Shown: positions 18,947-27,299 of the stretch, in pieces | Layout: each line of letters opens with the position of its first letter | How positions within the stretch are numbered: position 1 is the stretch's first letter | Assembly (NCBI GenBank): GCA_010365215.1 | Contig: JAAFGT010000020.1 | Location: forward strand, 1 to 50,884 | Direction of reading: 5' to 3' | DNA from: Acidipila sp. | GTDB lineage: Bacteria > Acidobacteriota > Terriglobia > Acidiferrales > UBA7541 | Length of the DNA: 50,884 bases | Notes under the pieces: model-generated | The model's input: the letters and a program-made list of their open reading frames with translations, nothing else | Databases searched by the model: none | Told to the model about the DNA's origin: nothing | Position numbers and translations under genes: made by a program

Positions 18947-19540
18947 ATGGCGCAGGAAGCAGAATTTCAAAAGCGCATACAGCGCATCGGCGAAATGGTC
19001 GAGCAGCTGGAGGCTAACGCTGATCCGAACGCCCGCACCATGGCCAAGGAGCTTCTGGAATCGCTGATGGCCCTGCACCGCGCGGCTTTGGAAAGAATCC
19101 TCGAGCTTGCTTACGACGCCGGTGAAGTTGGCCAGACCATCGTCCGCAAATGCGGAAGCGACGACCTGGTCAGCAGCGTGCTCCTGTTGTACGGCCTGCA
19201 TCCTGAGGATTTGGGCTCTCGTGTGAACCACGCGCTGGAAAAATCGCGGGCCTACCTTGAATCCCATGCGGCAAACGCCGAGCTGGTCTCCGTGCGTGAC
19301 GACGGGGTGGTGACCGTGCGGCTTCACGTCAAGTCCAGCGGCTGCGGTTCTTCCGCCGGCTTGGTGAGATCAACTCTCGAAGCAGCCATACAAGATGCCG
19401 CGCCCGACGCTCAATCCATCGTCGTGGAAGAGACAGGCGCCGCGCTCACGCGTTCTGGATTTGTGCCGCTGGCGCAACTCCAGAGCGGCGCGGCGATGGC
19501 GGCCTTGTCCGCGGGACACGCGCAACGGAGCGGTGACTGA
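18947..19540 (+). CDS. NifU-like C-terminal-domain protein of the hydrogenase operon
   Basis: 197 residues from the ATG at 18947 (AAGGAA five bases upstream); a longer TTG frame begins at 18890. The first ~110 residues are helical, with a coiled-coil-like MVEQLEANADPNARTMAKEL. The C-terminal part resembles the NifU scaffold domain (VTVRLHVKSSGCGSSAGLVR, then STLEAAIQDAAPDA). NifU normally has CxxC here; this protein has C-G-S-S, losing the second cysteine. It could help load or carry iron-sulfur clusters for HhyS, or have become a chaperone. Similar NifU-like genes are known beside group 1h hydrogenases. Confidence 0.75.
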   Translation: MAQEAEFQKRIQRIGEMVEQLEANADPNARTMAKELLESLMALHRAALERILELAYDAGEVGQTIVRKCGSDDLVSSVLLLYGLHPEDLGSRVNHALEKSRAYLESHAANAELVSVRDDGVVTVRLHVKSSGCGSSAGLVRSTLEAAIQDAAPDAQSIVVEETGAALTRSGFVPLAQLQSGAAMAALSAGHAQRSGD

Positions 19541-19542
19541 CT

Positions 19543-20202
19543 ATGTCCCCCGCGCTTCCGCCCGAGCAGGGTAGCGCTTTCGCGACATTGCGCCAGTTTG
19601 CCCGCAAGCGTACGCCGGTGGAGCGCTGCGAAATGTGCAGCCACGAACTTGCCGCCGAGCATGAGCACCTGGTCGAGCCGGCTAATCGCAAGTTGCTCTG
19701 TGCGTGCGGCGCCTGCGCCATTCTGTTCGAGGGGAAGACCGGCGCGAGGTACAAGCGCGTTCCGCGCCGCGTGCTTTTTTTGCGGGACTTTCAGCTTACC
19801 GACGGCCAATGGGACGGATTGGCGGTTCCGATTGAGATGGCTTTCTTCTTTAAGAGTACGCCGCATGGAAAAGTGATTGCTCTCTACCCAAGTCCTGCGG
19901 GACCTACGGAATCGCTGCTTTCATTCGACACCTGGGCTGACATCGTCGAGGGCAATCCCATCTTGAATGAGATGGACGCCGACGTGACCGCCTTGCTGGT
20001 TAACCGCGTCGGACATGCCCGGGGCTCGTCCCCCGCCGAGTATTACCTGGTGCCCATCGACGAATGCTACAAGCTGGTGGGCCTGATCCGCACTCACTGG
20101 CGCGGCCTTTCCGGAGGCACGGAAGTGTGGCGGGAGCTGGGTGAATTTTTTGGCGGGCTCAAGCAAAGAGCAGGTTGCGGTCAAGAGAGTGTCCATGCCT
20201 GA
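19543..20202 (+). CDS. DUF5947-like hydrogenase-associated protein
   Basis: 219 residues, soluble. The N-terminal 60 residues contain the cysteine pattern CEMC...CACGAC, a likely zinc or iron-sulfur site. The remainder (FLRDFQLTDGQWDGLAVPIEMAFFF..., then YLVPIDECYKLVGLIRTHWRG) matches what I recall as DUF5947, a family that co-occurs with group 1h hydrogenases. Two bases separate it from the NifU-like gene and it overlaps the next gene by 8 bp, so expression is tightly coupled. Function unknown; a role in small-subunit cluster assembly is a reasonable guess. Confidence 0.7.
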   Translation: MSPALPPEQGSAFATLRQFARKRTPVERCEMCSHELAAEHEHLVEPANRKLLCACGACAILFEGKTGARYKRVPRRVLFLRDFQLTDGQWDGLAVPIEMAFFFKSTPHGKVIALYPSPAGPTESLLSFDTWADIVEGNPILNEMDADVTALLVNRVGHARGSSPAEYYLVPIDECYKLVGLIRTHWRGLSGGTEVWRELGEFFGGLKQRAGCGQESVHA

Positions 20203-20845
20203 GCTGCGGCTCACCGTCGAGGGCGCCGAAGTGGTCCAGTTCGCGGCCACGCCGTTGTTGTCGTTCAAGGTTCGAATCGTCAATAGCCCCAGCGAACAGG
20301 TTGTTCACACCGTTGCGCTGCGGGCGCAAATCCAGATCGAAGCGACACGCCGGAAATACGATGCCGGCGAACAAGCGCAGCTTTTGGATCTTTTTGGCGA
20401 GCCCAATCGCTGGGGCCAGACGTTGCGAAGCATGTTGTGGACACACGCCAGTGTCGTGGTGCCGCGTTTTACGGGAAGCATTGTGGCGGATATTCCGGTG
20501 CCATGCACGTTTGATTTCAACGTGGCTGCCACTAAATACTTTCATGCCCTGACCAGCGGAGATCTGCCGCTGTGCTTCCAGTTTAGCGGGACGGTCTTTT
20601 ATCAGGGAGAAAACGAAGAGCTGCAAGTAGCCCCCATTTCCTGGGACCAGGAGGCCAAGTACCGTCTGCCGGTAAAGGTTTGGAAAGATCTGATGGACGA
20701 ATACTACCCGAACTCCGCCTGGCTGGCGCTGCGGCGGGACACTTTTGAAAAGCTCTATCAATATAAAGTGCGCGAGGGAATTCCTACCTGGGAAGAAACC
20801 CTGGAACGGGCGCTGAACGCGCTGCCGGAAACGGTGCGCTCATGA
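20195..20845 (+). CDS. DUF6084-like hydrogenase-associated protein
   Basis: 216 residues from the ATG at 20195, which overlaps the previous stop. The sequence begins MPELRLTVEGAEVVQFAA and is rich in beta-strand; it has no signal peptide, membrane segment or conserved cysteines. A notable stretch is FSGTVFYQGENEELQVAPIS, and the protein resembles what I recall as DUF6084, another companion of group 1h hydrogenases. Its stop overlaps the next start as ATGA. Function unknown. Confidence 0.68.
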   Translation: MPELRLTVEGAEVVQFAATPLLSFKVRIVNSPSEQVVHTVALRAQIQIEATRRKYDAGEQAQLLDLFGEPNRWGQTLRSMLWTHASVVVPRFTGSIVADIPVPCTFDFNVAATKYFHALTSGDLPLCFQFSGTVFYQGENEELQVAPISWDQEAKYRLPVKVWKDLMDEYYPNSAWLALRRDTFEKLYQYKVREGIPTWEETLERALNALPETVRS

Positions 20846-21906
20846 ATGCCGCGGTGGTAGACGGAATCGTGAAGGCCGTGCTCTACGAAGGGTACATGCT
20901 TTACCCCTACCGGCCTTCCGCCGTGAAGAACCGCCAGAGATTCAACTTCGGCGTCGTCTACCCGCGTGCCTATAGCGTGGCGCAAGGTGGCACCGATGCG
21001 TGCACGATGCAGACGGAGTGCCTGGTTCTTGGGACTGAGCATACGCAATGCATAGTACGGGTGAGATTCTTGCGCATGGTGGCGCGCTCGGTTGAAAAAT
21101 TGCTGCCCTCTGCGAATGACCTCTCCTCGGTGAAAAAAGAAAACTTTGAAAAGACCGAGCGCTTTGAGATCAACGGTAGGATTTACCAGGCGTGGCAAGA
21201 GGCTGTGGAAGAAGTGATCGAGGTGACCGAATTCAATCTTTCCGCGCTCGCCCGCCAGCCTATGCAATGGCCATTCCGCCTATCCGCCAGGCAGGAGAGC
21301 GAAACGATCCGGGATGAGCATGGCGCGATAGTGGGCATGGTCCGGCGCGACACTGAAAGCATTTCCGGAACGATTGAACTCGCAGCCGCAATTGCAAAGC
21401 AAGGCCTCTTCAAGATTACCGCGCGTATTTCGAACGATTCGCGGTTGGGAGATTCGCGTCCAGTCAGCCGCGAGCAGGCGCTGGCCCGCGCTCTGGTTTC
21501 GGCCCACACGATACTGGAAGTGCGCCACGGCGAATTCGTCTCACTGGTCGATCCTCCGGAAGCGCATCGCGATTCTGCCGCCACCTGCCAGAACGTGGGC
21601 ACGTGGCCCGTCCTGGTGGGCAATGAGAACGAACGGGACACCATGCTGTCGTCGCCGATCATTCTCTACGACTATCCGCAGATTGCCGCGGAAAGTCCGG
21701 GTGATCTGTTCGACGGTGCGGAGATCGACGAAATTCTCTCGCTGCGCATCCTGACCATGACCGACGAAGAGAAACGCGAAATGCGCCAGTCCGATGAGCG
21801 CGCACGGCAGATTCTGGAGCGCACCGAAGCTCTGCCCGATGAGCAATGGATGAAGCTTCACGGAGCCTTGCGCGGGCTGCGTGCCGTGAAAGGAGAGCTG
21901 CCATGA
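20842..21906 (+). CDS. Conserved hydrogenase-cluster protein of unknown function
   Basis: 354 residues, soluble. It starts immediately (ATGA overlap) after the DUF6084-like gene. Visible features are the N-terminal GIVKAVLYEGYMLYPYRPSA, the central HTILEVRHGEFVSLVDPP, CQNVGTWPVLVGNENERD and SPIILYDYPQIAAESPGDLFDGAEIDE. It ends in a charged helical tail (TMTDEEKREMRQSDERARQI). No known catalytic motif is recognised. I believe a protein with this opening is a standard member of group 1h clusters, which would make it an assembly factor, but I cannot verify this. Confidence 0.7.
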   Translation: MNAAVVDGIVKAVLYEGYMLYPYRPSAVKNRQRFNFGVVYPRAYSVAQGGTDACTMQTECLVLGTEHTQCIVRVRFLRMVARSVEKLLPSANDLSSVKKENFEKTERFEINGRIYQAWQEAVEEVIEVTEFNLSALARQPMQWPFRLSARQESETIRDEHGAIVGMVRRDTESISGTIELAAAIAKQGLFKITARISNDSRLGDSRPVSREQALARALVSAHTILEVRHGEFVSLVDPPEAHRDSAATCQNVGTWPVLVGNENERDTMLSSPIILYDYPQIAAESPGDLFDGAEIDEILSLRILTMTDEEKREMRQSDERARQILERTEALPDEQWMKLHGALRGLRAVKGELP

Positions 21907-22733
21907 ACGAATGGGAATGGCAGCTCCTGGAAGACAAGACTCCGGTGGAATCGCTCGAGATTATGGGGGTGCAGGTAAGGCGCGGCAACCGTGTAAAGCT
22001 GCGCCCGCGCGCCGGCGGCGATATCTTCGATCTCGCGCTCAACGGGAAACTCGCAGCCATCGAATCCATCGAGCAGGACTACGAAGGTAAATTTCATGTG
22101 TGCGTGGTTCTTGACGACGATCCGGGCAGGGACATCGGCCTGATGCGCCAGCCCGGCCACCGTTTTTTCTTCGCACCGGGCGAACTGGAACTCGTCGCCC
22201 ACGGCGAGGCGGTGCATCCGGCGGAAACCAAAAGAATACTCATCGCCGGAATCGGAAACATTTTTTTGGCGGACGACGGCTTTGGGGTGGAAGTAGCCAA
22301 TCGGCTCGCCGGCCGATCGTTTCCTTCGGGCGTACGAGTGGCGGACTTTGGCATTCGCGGCTTTGACCTCGCCTACGCCTTAATGGAGGGCTACGAGACC
22401 ACAATTCTCGTCGATGCTTATCCCGGGAAAAGCGATCCGGGGACTCTCTTCATTGTCGAGCCGGACTTGAACGAATTGAATTCTGCCGGAGCGCAGCCAG
22501 GTTTGATTGAGCCGCACGGTATGAATCCCCTCAACGTGCTGCGTATGGCCACCAGCATGGGCGGACAGTTGAAGCGGGTACTGCTGGTGGGCTGCGTGCC
22601 CGCCACTCTTGGACCGGAAGAAGGACAGATGGGGTTGAGTGAGCCGGTGACGGCGGCCGTTGATGAAGCAGTCAAGCTCGTCGAATCGCTGGTTACGCGA
22701 ATTCTTGCGGGAGAATGGCCTGCAAAAAAATGA
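21903..22733 (+). CDS. Hydrogenase maturation protease fused to an N-terminal accessory domain
   Basis: 276 residues from the ATG at 21903 (ATGA overlap with the previous stop). Residues ~110-270 are an HyaD/HybD-type protease: AGIGNIFLADDGFG (metal ligand Asp/Glu position), LVDAYPG (second Asp) and EPHGMNPLNVLRM (His ligand), with LVGCVPATLGPEEG. This enzyme removes the 21-residue tail of HhyL once nickel is in place. The first ~110 residues (MNEWEWQLLEDKTPVESL...) form an extra domain not found in HybD, containing a small KLRPRAGGDIFDLAL beta unit. The fusion ties an unknown accessory function to cleavage. Confidence 0.85.
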   Translation: MNEWEWQLLEDKTPVESLEIMGVQVRRGNRVKLRPRAGGDIFDLALNGKLAAIESIEQDYEGKFHVCVVLDDDPGRDIGLMRQPGHRFFFAPGELELVAHGEAVHPAETKRILIAGIGNIFLADDGFGVEVANRLAGRSFPSGVRVADFGIRGFDLAYALMEGYETTILVDAYPGKSDPGTLFIVEPDLNELNSAGAQPGLIEPHGMNPLNVLRMATSMGGQLKRVLLVGCVPATLGPEEGQMGLSEPVTAAVDEAVKLVESLVTRILAGEWPAKK

Positions 22734-22767
22734 ACGAACCGGATCGCAATTCTCAAAGGAGACCTGC

Positions 22768-22977
22768 ATGGAGACTGACCTCACCAATCGGACGGACCAA
22801 GGAACCGACAAAGAAACTCTCTACATGCTTGGGGGCGTAGCGCTGGTAATCATGGGCGCTGGACTTGTGCTTTCCAGTCCGACGGTGCGCCGCTATCTGG
22901 GGCAGGTAGGGTTCGGCAATTTTTCCTCTGCGGTACTGCCGGATATCGAGCGATATTTTCGTCTACGCGCCATGTAG
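22768..22977 (+). CDS. Small single-TM protein (DUF6893-like) of the hydrogenase operon
   Basis: 69 residues; ATG preceded by AAAGGAG. A polar N-terminus is followed by one hydrophobic helix (LGGVALVIMGAGLVLSS, about residues 21-40) and a tail ending LPDIERYFRLRAM. The ending resembles the small DUF6893 proteins I recall from actinobacterial hydrogenase clusters. Since HhySL has no signal peptide or membrane anchor of its own, this is a candidate docking subunit at the inner face of the membrane (inference). Too short to be noticed by many gene callers. Confidence 0.7.
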   Translation: METDLTNRTDQGTDKETLYMLGGVALVIMGAGLVLSSPTVRRYLGQVGFGNFSSAVLPDIERYFRLRAM

Positions 22978-23004
22978 CTTCGGGCGGAAACGCCGAGGGG
23001 AGCT

Positions 23005-23559
23005 GTGCCTGTCAAATATCGGATGGATTCGGCTGGGAGCCGGTTCACAGTACAAGCCTTCGCTACCGGTCTGCTCTCCACCTTTGGCCACAACCCCACG
23101 ATCGGCATGCGCGACTATCAGGGGGAATTACAGTTTGAGCCCGACACTTATGAAGGGGCGCTCGTTCGGGTAACGGTGCGGACCGGCACGATGGAAGTTC
23201 TGGACGAAATGAAGAGCGATGACCGCAAGAAACTCGAGCAGATGATGTATGACGAAGTTCTGGAAGTAGCTCGCTTCCCGGATGCGGTCTATGAGAGCAA
23301 CTCGATTACCGTGCAGAAGCTCGACACGAATCTCCTGCAAGCCCACGTAACCGGTCAACTCACCTTTCACGGCATGACCCAGTCTGAATCGTTCGACGCC
23401 CGCGTCACAGACATGGGCGGAATGTTGCGCATCTCCGGTGAATTTTCACTGCGCCAATCGGACTATGGGATCAAGCCGGTTTCGTTTGCCGCGGGAGCGT
23501 TGCGGTTGAAGGACGAACTCAAATTCAAATATGAGTTGATAGCTCGAAAGCAGGAATGA
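23005..23559 (+). CDS. YceI-like isoprenoid-binding protein without signal peptide
   Basis: 184 residues from a GTG start with GAGGGGAG just upstream. The pattern matches the YceI lipocalin-like fold: YRMDSAGSRFTVQAFATG, FGHNPTIGMRDYQGEL, then LEQMMYDEVLEVARFPDAVY, and GQLTFHGMTQSESF. YceI proteins bind polyisoprenoids in a hydrophobic tunnel and are normally periplasmic. This one has no leader and begins directly with the fold, so it should be cytoplasmic. Placement between the small membrane protein and hypC makes a role in quinone delivery to HhySL conceivable. Confidence 0.85.
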   Translation: MPVKYRMDSAGSRFTVQAFATGLLSTFGHNPTIGMRDYQGELQFEPDTYEGALVRVTVRTGTMEVLDEMKSDDRKKLEQMMYDEVLEVARFPDAVYESNSITVQKLDTNLLQAHVTGQLTFHGMTQSESFDARVTDMGGMLRISGEFSLRQSDYGIKPVSFAAGALRLKDELKFKYELIARKQE

Positions 23560-23612
23560 CCTCGATGCGCAGCAGATCGATGCGAAACGGCCTGGTCTAA
23601 GGGAGCGCTACC

Positions 23613-23933
23613 GTGTGCCTAGCAATACCGGGGAAAATCGTCGAATTGGATTCGCAGAACGCTCTTCACGCGGTGGTTGACGTGGTTGGTGTGCGCCGCA
23701 AAGTGGATCTAGGGCTCTTGCAAGACGAGCCGCCCGTTCCCGGGGACTGGGTGCTCATCCACGTCGGTTTTGCCATGAGCAAAATCAGCGAAGCCGATGC
23801 CGTTGATCAAATGCGGACGCTCACCATGCTGGGCGAGGCCGACGCCGCCATGGAAGAGGTGCGCGGCTACGGTTTGGAAAATGACGGGCAGGACTCTTGG
23901 GGTCAGGGACCACAGTCAGGAAACCGGTCATGA
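23613..23933 (+). CDS. hypC: Hydrogenase maturation chaperone HypC
   Basis: 106 residues from a GTG codon, giving the obligatory MCLAIPGKIVE N-terminus, whose Cys2 binds the Fe(CN)2CO unit and HypD/large subunit. It is longer than usual (about 75-95 residues) because of an acidic tail after LTMLGEADAAMEEV. It shuttles the assembled iron centre from HypD to HhyL. Its stop overlaps the hypD start (ATGA). Confidence 0.95.
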   Translation: MCLAIPGKIVELDSQNALHAVVDVVGVRRKVDLGLLQDEPPVPGDWVLIHVGFAMSKISEADAVDQMRTLTMLGEADAAMEEVRGYGLENDGQDSWGQGPQSGNRS

Positions 23934-25057
23934 AATTTGTAGATGAATTTCGCGCCCCTGAGCTGATTGCGAAAGCCGGCGAAGAGATTCGCAGGCTTGC
24001 GGATCCAGCCCGACACTACAGGATCATGGAGGTGTGCGGCGGTCACACCCACGCCATTTACCGGTTTGGTTTAAAGGATCTGCTTCCTGCCAACGTGGAA
24101 TTGATACACGGCCCGGGCTGCCCGGTTTGCGTTCTGCCCATGGGCAGAATTGATGACGGCCTCTCTCTGGCCGCGAATCCGGATTTTATTTTTGCGGCGT
24201 TTGGCGACATGATGCGCGTTCCAGGAACGCACGGCAGCCCGCTGGAATACAAAGCGCGCGGCATGGACGTTCGCATCGTCTATTCACCGGCTGATGCGCT
24301 CAAACTGGCGCGGACCAATCCTACGAAGCATGTCATGTTCTTCGCTATAGGATTTGAAACCACTGCGCCTTCCACAGCACTGACGCTGAAGCGCGCGAAA
24401 GCCGAAGGTCTGCCTAACTTTTCCGTGTTTTGCAATCACGTCACGATTATTCCCGCCATCCGCGCGATCCTGGATTCGCCTGATATGCGTTTGGACGGAT
24501 TTGTCGGCCCGGGACACGTGTCCACGGTCATCGGCTGCCGCCCTTACGACTGGATTGCCATGGATGAAGGCAAGCCGGTGGTCGTATCGGGGTTTGAACC
24601 TCTGGACATTCTGCAGTCCATCGTGATGCTTCTGCGGCAGCTTCGGAAAGGCGAGGCGAGAGTTGAGAATCAGTATAAGCGCGTTGTTCCATGGGAAGGG
24701 AACCGTGCGGCGCTTCGCGCCATGGCGGAAGTGTTCGAGCTCCGCCCCTATTTCGAATGGCGTGGCCTGGGATTTATCTCGCAATCCGCGCTCAAAATCC
24801 GGGCCAGCTACGCGGAGTGGGATGCTGAGCAGCGCTTTTCCGTGCCAGGTGTGCGCGTTACCGACCCCAAAGCCGCGCAATGCGGCGAGGTGTTAAAAGG
24901 CGTGCTCAAACCTGCGCAGTGCAAGCTTTTCGGCCGCGAGTGCACTCCCGAACAACCCGTCGGAGCGCTGATGGTTTCCTCAGAAGGTTCTTGCGCGGCC
25001 TATTACAACTACGAGCATCGGAAACCCGTTACCATCGCGAACGCCCCATCGAACTGA
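23930..25057 (+). CDS. hypD: Hydrogenase maturation factor HypD
   Basis: 375 residues from the ATG at 23930, which overlaps the hypC stop. Diagnostic motifs are CGGHTHAIYRFGL, GPGCPVCVLPMGRIDDG and IGFETTAPSTALT, plus the C-terminal cysteines of the [4Fe-4S] site (CGEVLKG...CKLFGREC). HypD is the scaffold on which the Fe(CN)2CO group is assembled together with HypC and HypE. Confidence 0.96.
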   Translation: MKFVDEFRAPELIAKAGEEIRRLADPARHYRIMEVCGGHTHAIYRFGLKDLLPANVELIHGPGCPVCVLPMGRIDDGLSLAANPDFIFAAFGDMMRVPGTHGSPLEYKARGMDVRIVYSPADALKLARTNPTKHVMFFAIGFETTAPSTALTLKRAKAEGLPNFSVFCNHVTIIPAIRAILDSPDMRLDGFVGPGHVSTVIGCRPYDWIAMDEGKPVVVSGFEPLDILQSIVMLLRQLRKGEARVENQYKRVVPWEGNRAALRAMAEVFELRPYFEWRGLGFISQSALKIRASYAEWDAEQRFSVPGVRVTDPKAAQCGEVLKGVLKPAQCKLFGRECTPEQPVGALMVSSEGSCAAYYNYEHRKPVTIANAPSN

Positions 25058-25071
25058 GCGAGTCACAATCC

Positions 25072-26112
25072 ATGGCCGGCCCTAACTTCAAAATCAGCTT
25101 CCGCGAACCGCAAATCGAAATGGCGCACGGCGCCGGCGGCAAAGCCAGCCGCAGACTCGTCGAAGGTCTGTTTGCGCCTCTGTTTTTTGGGTCTTCCGCA
25201 GGTCCCTTGGGTGACGCCGCACATATACAAATCAACGGAACACGCATCGCCATGACCACCGACAGTTTTGTGGTGCAACCTCTGCGCTTTCCGGGAGGTT
25301 CCATCGGCGAGCTGGCCATCAACGGCACGGTGAATGATCTTGCCGTGTCCGGTGCCAAGGCCGAGGCGATCGTGGTCACTTACGTTCTCGAAGCCGGATT
25401 ACCGACGGAAGTGCTGGAGGCGGAAGTTCGCGCGATGGCTCTCGCCGCCGAGGAAGCCGGAGTCAGGATCGCCGGAGGCGACACAAAAGTGGTGGAGCAC
25501 GGCAAGGCTGACCGCATGTACATCACCACCACCGGAATCGGACGGCTGCTACCGGGAGTCGAAATTTCTCCCCAGTCCGTTCGGCCGGGCGACAAAGTTC
25601 TGCTCTCCGGCCCCATCGGAGATCACGGCATTACCATCTTACTGGCGCGGGGCGATCTGGACATGGAAGCCGAGCTGCTCTCGGACACGCGATCCGTGCT
25701 TCCACTGGTTCAAGCGCTGGTGAGCGCAGCCGGCGCAGGAGTTCGCTGGATGCGCGATCCCACGCGTGGAGGTGTTGCCACTTCCCTCAACGAACTGGCC
25801 CGGGACTGCGGCCACGGGATTGTCCTCTTCGAAGAAGAAATACCTGTCCGCGACACGGTGCGCGGCGCCTGCGAGCTCCTGGGACTCGATCCCCTGCACA
25901 TCGCCAATGAAGGACAGTTCCTCGCTATCGTTTCTTCCGAGCATGCGGAAACCGCGCTGCGGGCTTTGCGCGCGACGCCGGGCGGTGAGGAAGCAAAGAT
26001 GATCGGCGAAATCCGCGAACAGCCGGAATGCGCGGTTTTAGTAACCACTCTTTATGGAGGCAGCCGCCTGGTGGATATGCTGGTGGGCGACCCTCTGCCA
26101 AGGATCTGTTAG
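25072..26112 (+). CDS. hypE: Hydrogenase maturation factor HypE (cyanide synthesis)
   Basis: 346 residues from the ATG at 25072; longer frames overlapping hypD lack a proper start. It begins with the family IEMAHGAGGKASRRLVEGLF, continues with the AIR-synthase-like GDTKVVEHGKAD and MRDPTRGGVATSLNELA, and ends PRIC. The C-terminal Cys is carbamoylated by HypF and dehydrated to thiocyanate. 14 bp after hypD. Confidence 0.96.
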   Translation: MAGPNFKISFREPQIEMAHGAGGKASRRLVEGLFAPLFFGSSAGPLGDAAHIQINGTRIAMTTDSFVVQPLRFPGGSIGELAINGTVNDLAVSGAKAEAIVVTYVLEAGLPTEVLEAEVRAMALAAEEAGVRIAGGDTKVVEHGKADRMYITTTGIGRLLPGVEISPQSVRPGDKVLLSGPIGDHGITILLARGDLDMEAELLSDTRSVLPLVQALVSAAGAGVRWMRDPTRGGVATSLNELARDCGHGIVLFEEEIPVRDTVRGACELLGLDPLHIANEGQFLAIVSSEHAETALRALRATPGGEEAKMIGEIREQPECAVLVTTLYGGSRLVDMLVGDPLPRIC

Positions 26113-26120
26113 GAATCCTC

Positions 26121-27299
26121 ATGGCCACAGCCGTGGAACTGAGCACACAAATCGAACAGCGGCTGCTTGCGCGCAATCAGGTGTTCGAATCGTTTTTTGC
26201 GGTGGAGGCTCCGCGATTGGCGGAGGCCTCCCGCGAAATGTCTGAGAGGTTTCTACGCGGCGGCCGGTTGCTGGCGTTTGGGCGCGGCCCCTGCGCCACT
26301 GACGCACAACACGTCTCCGTGGAATTCGTGCATCCCGTAATCGTGGGAAAACGCGCGCTCCCCGCGCTTGATCTCTCTTGCGCCTTCGAGCCCTGGCTCC
26401 ATACGCTCGTGCAAGCCAACGACATGGTCATGGGTTTCGGTCCGCCCGAGGGCGACCCCGAAGTGTGGGCTGCGCTGGACGCGGCAAATCAACGCCAGGC
26501 GATGACGTTCGCTTTGCCCGGTCTGGAAGGCTCCTATTTCTGCAATGCCCCGGCCCTCGATTCTTTCCTCCACCAGGAGCTGATCGAAATTCTCTATCAC
26601 ACGCTGTGGGAGACGGTGCACGTCTTTTTCGAGCATCGCGAATTGGGCCATGACGTGGGCGAAGCTGGATTTTTATATCCATTTCTCGGCAAAAAGAAGC
26701 AGCAAACGTTTGATGTAGTTGCCGAAGTCGCTGCTTCCATTCGTATGAAAGTACATGACGATGCGCTGCTGCGCGCGCAGGTAGCGGCAGAACAGGCCGA
26801 ACAGATCGGCAGCGCCGCCATAGCGATTCGCCAGCGAATCGAACGAGGCGGGAAGCTGATCATTTTTGGCAACGGTGGATCGGCTACCGACGCAAATGAC
26901 TGGGCCATGGATTGCTTTATGCCGCCCGCGGGATACCAACCTATTCCAGCGGTGTCCCTCTCCATGGAGCCGGCCAACATTTCCGCGATCGCCAATGACG
27001 TCGGCACCGAGCTGATTTTTCAGCGGCAGTTGATCGCGCAAGCCCGGCCCGAGGATGTGGCCGTCGCGATTTCCACCAGCGGCGGCTCGAAAAATATCGT
27101 GATGGCGCTGGAGGAAGCGAGGAAGAGAAACCTGCTGACGGTGGCATTGCTCGGTTACGACGGAGGCGAAGTCGTACGGCGGCGCCTGGCGGATTTTCCT
27201 CTAATCGTGCCGTGCGACTACATCCCGCGAATTCAGGAAGTGCAAGCGTCGATCTATCACCTTATTCGCGAGGCCTTGGAGGGGTTGGGAAATGCCTAG
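26121..27299 (+). CDS. Tandem double-SIS-domain protein (GmhA/DiaA-like)
   Basis: 392 residues from the ATG at 26121, 8 bp after hypE. It contains two sugar-isomerase (SIS) folds in tandem. The first has RLLAFGRGPCATDAQHVSVE (about residues 48-70). The second has KLIIFGNGGSATDANDWAMD and AISTSGGSKNIVMALEEA (about 250-330). The second copy looks closer to GmhA/DiaA phosphoheptose-isomerase-like proteins; the first is diverged. SIS domains bind phosphosugars. Why one should sit inside a hyp operon is unknown. I recall similar genes near other group 1h loci, but this cannot be checked here. Confidence 0.82.
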   Translation: MATAVELSTQIEQRLLARNQVFESFFAVEAPRLAEASREMSERFLRGGRLLAFGRGPCATDAQHVSVEFVHPVIVGKRALPALDLSCAFEPWLHTLVQANDMVMGFGPPEGDPEVWAALDAANQRQAMTFALPGLEGSYFCNAPALDSFLHQELIEILYHTLWETVHVFFEHRELGHDVGEAGFLYPFLGKKKQQTFDVVAEVAASIRMKVHDDALLRAQVAAEQAEQIGSAAIAIRQRIERGGKLIIFGNGGSATDANDWAMDCFMPPAGYQPIPAVSLSMEPANISAIANDVGTELIFQRQLIAQARPEDVAVAISTSGGSKNIVMALEEARKRNLLTVALLGYDGGEVVRRRLADFPLIVPCDYIPRIQEVQASIYHLIREALEGLGNA

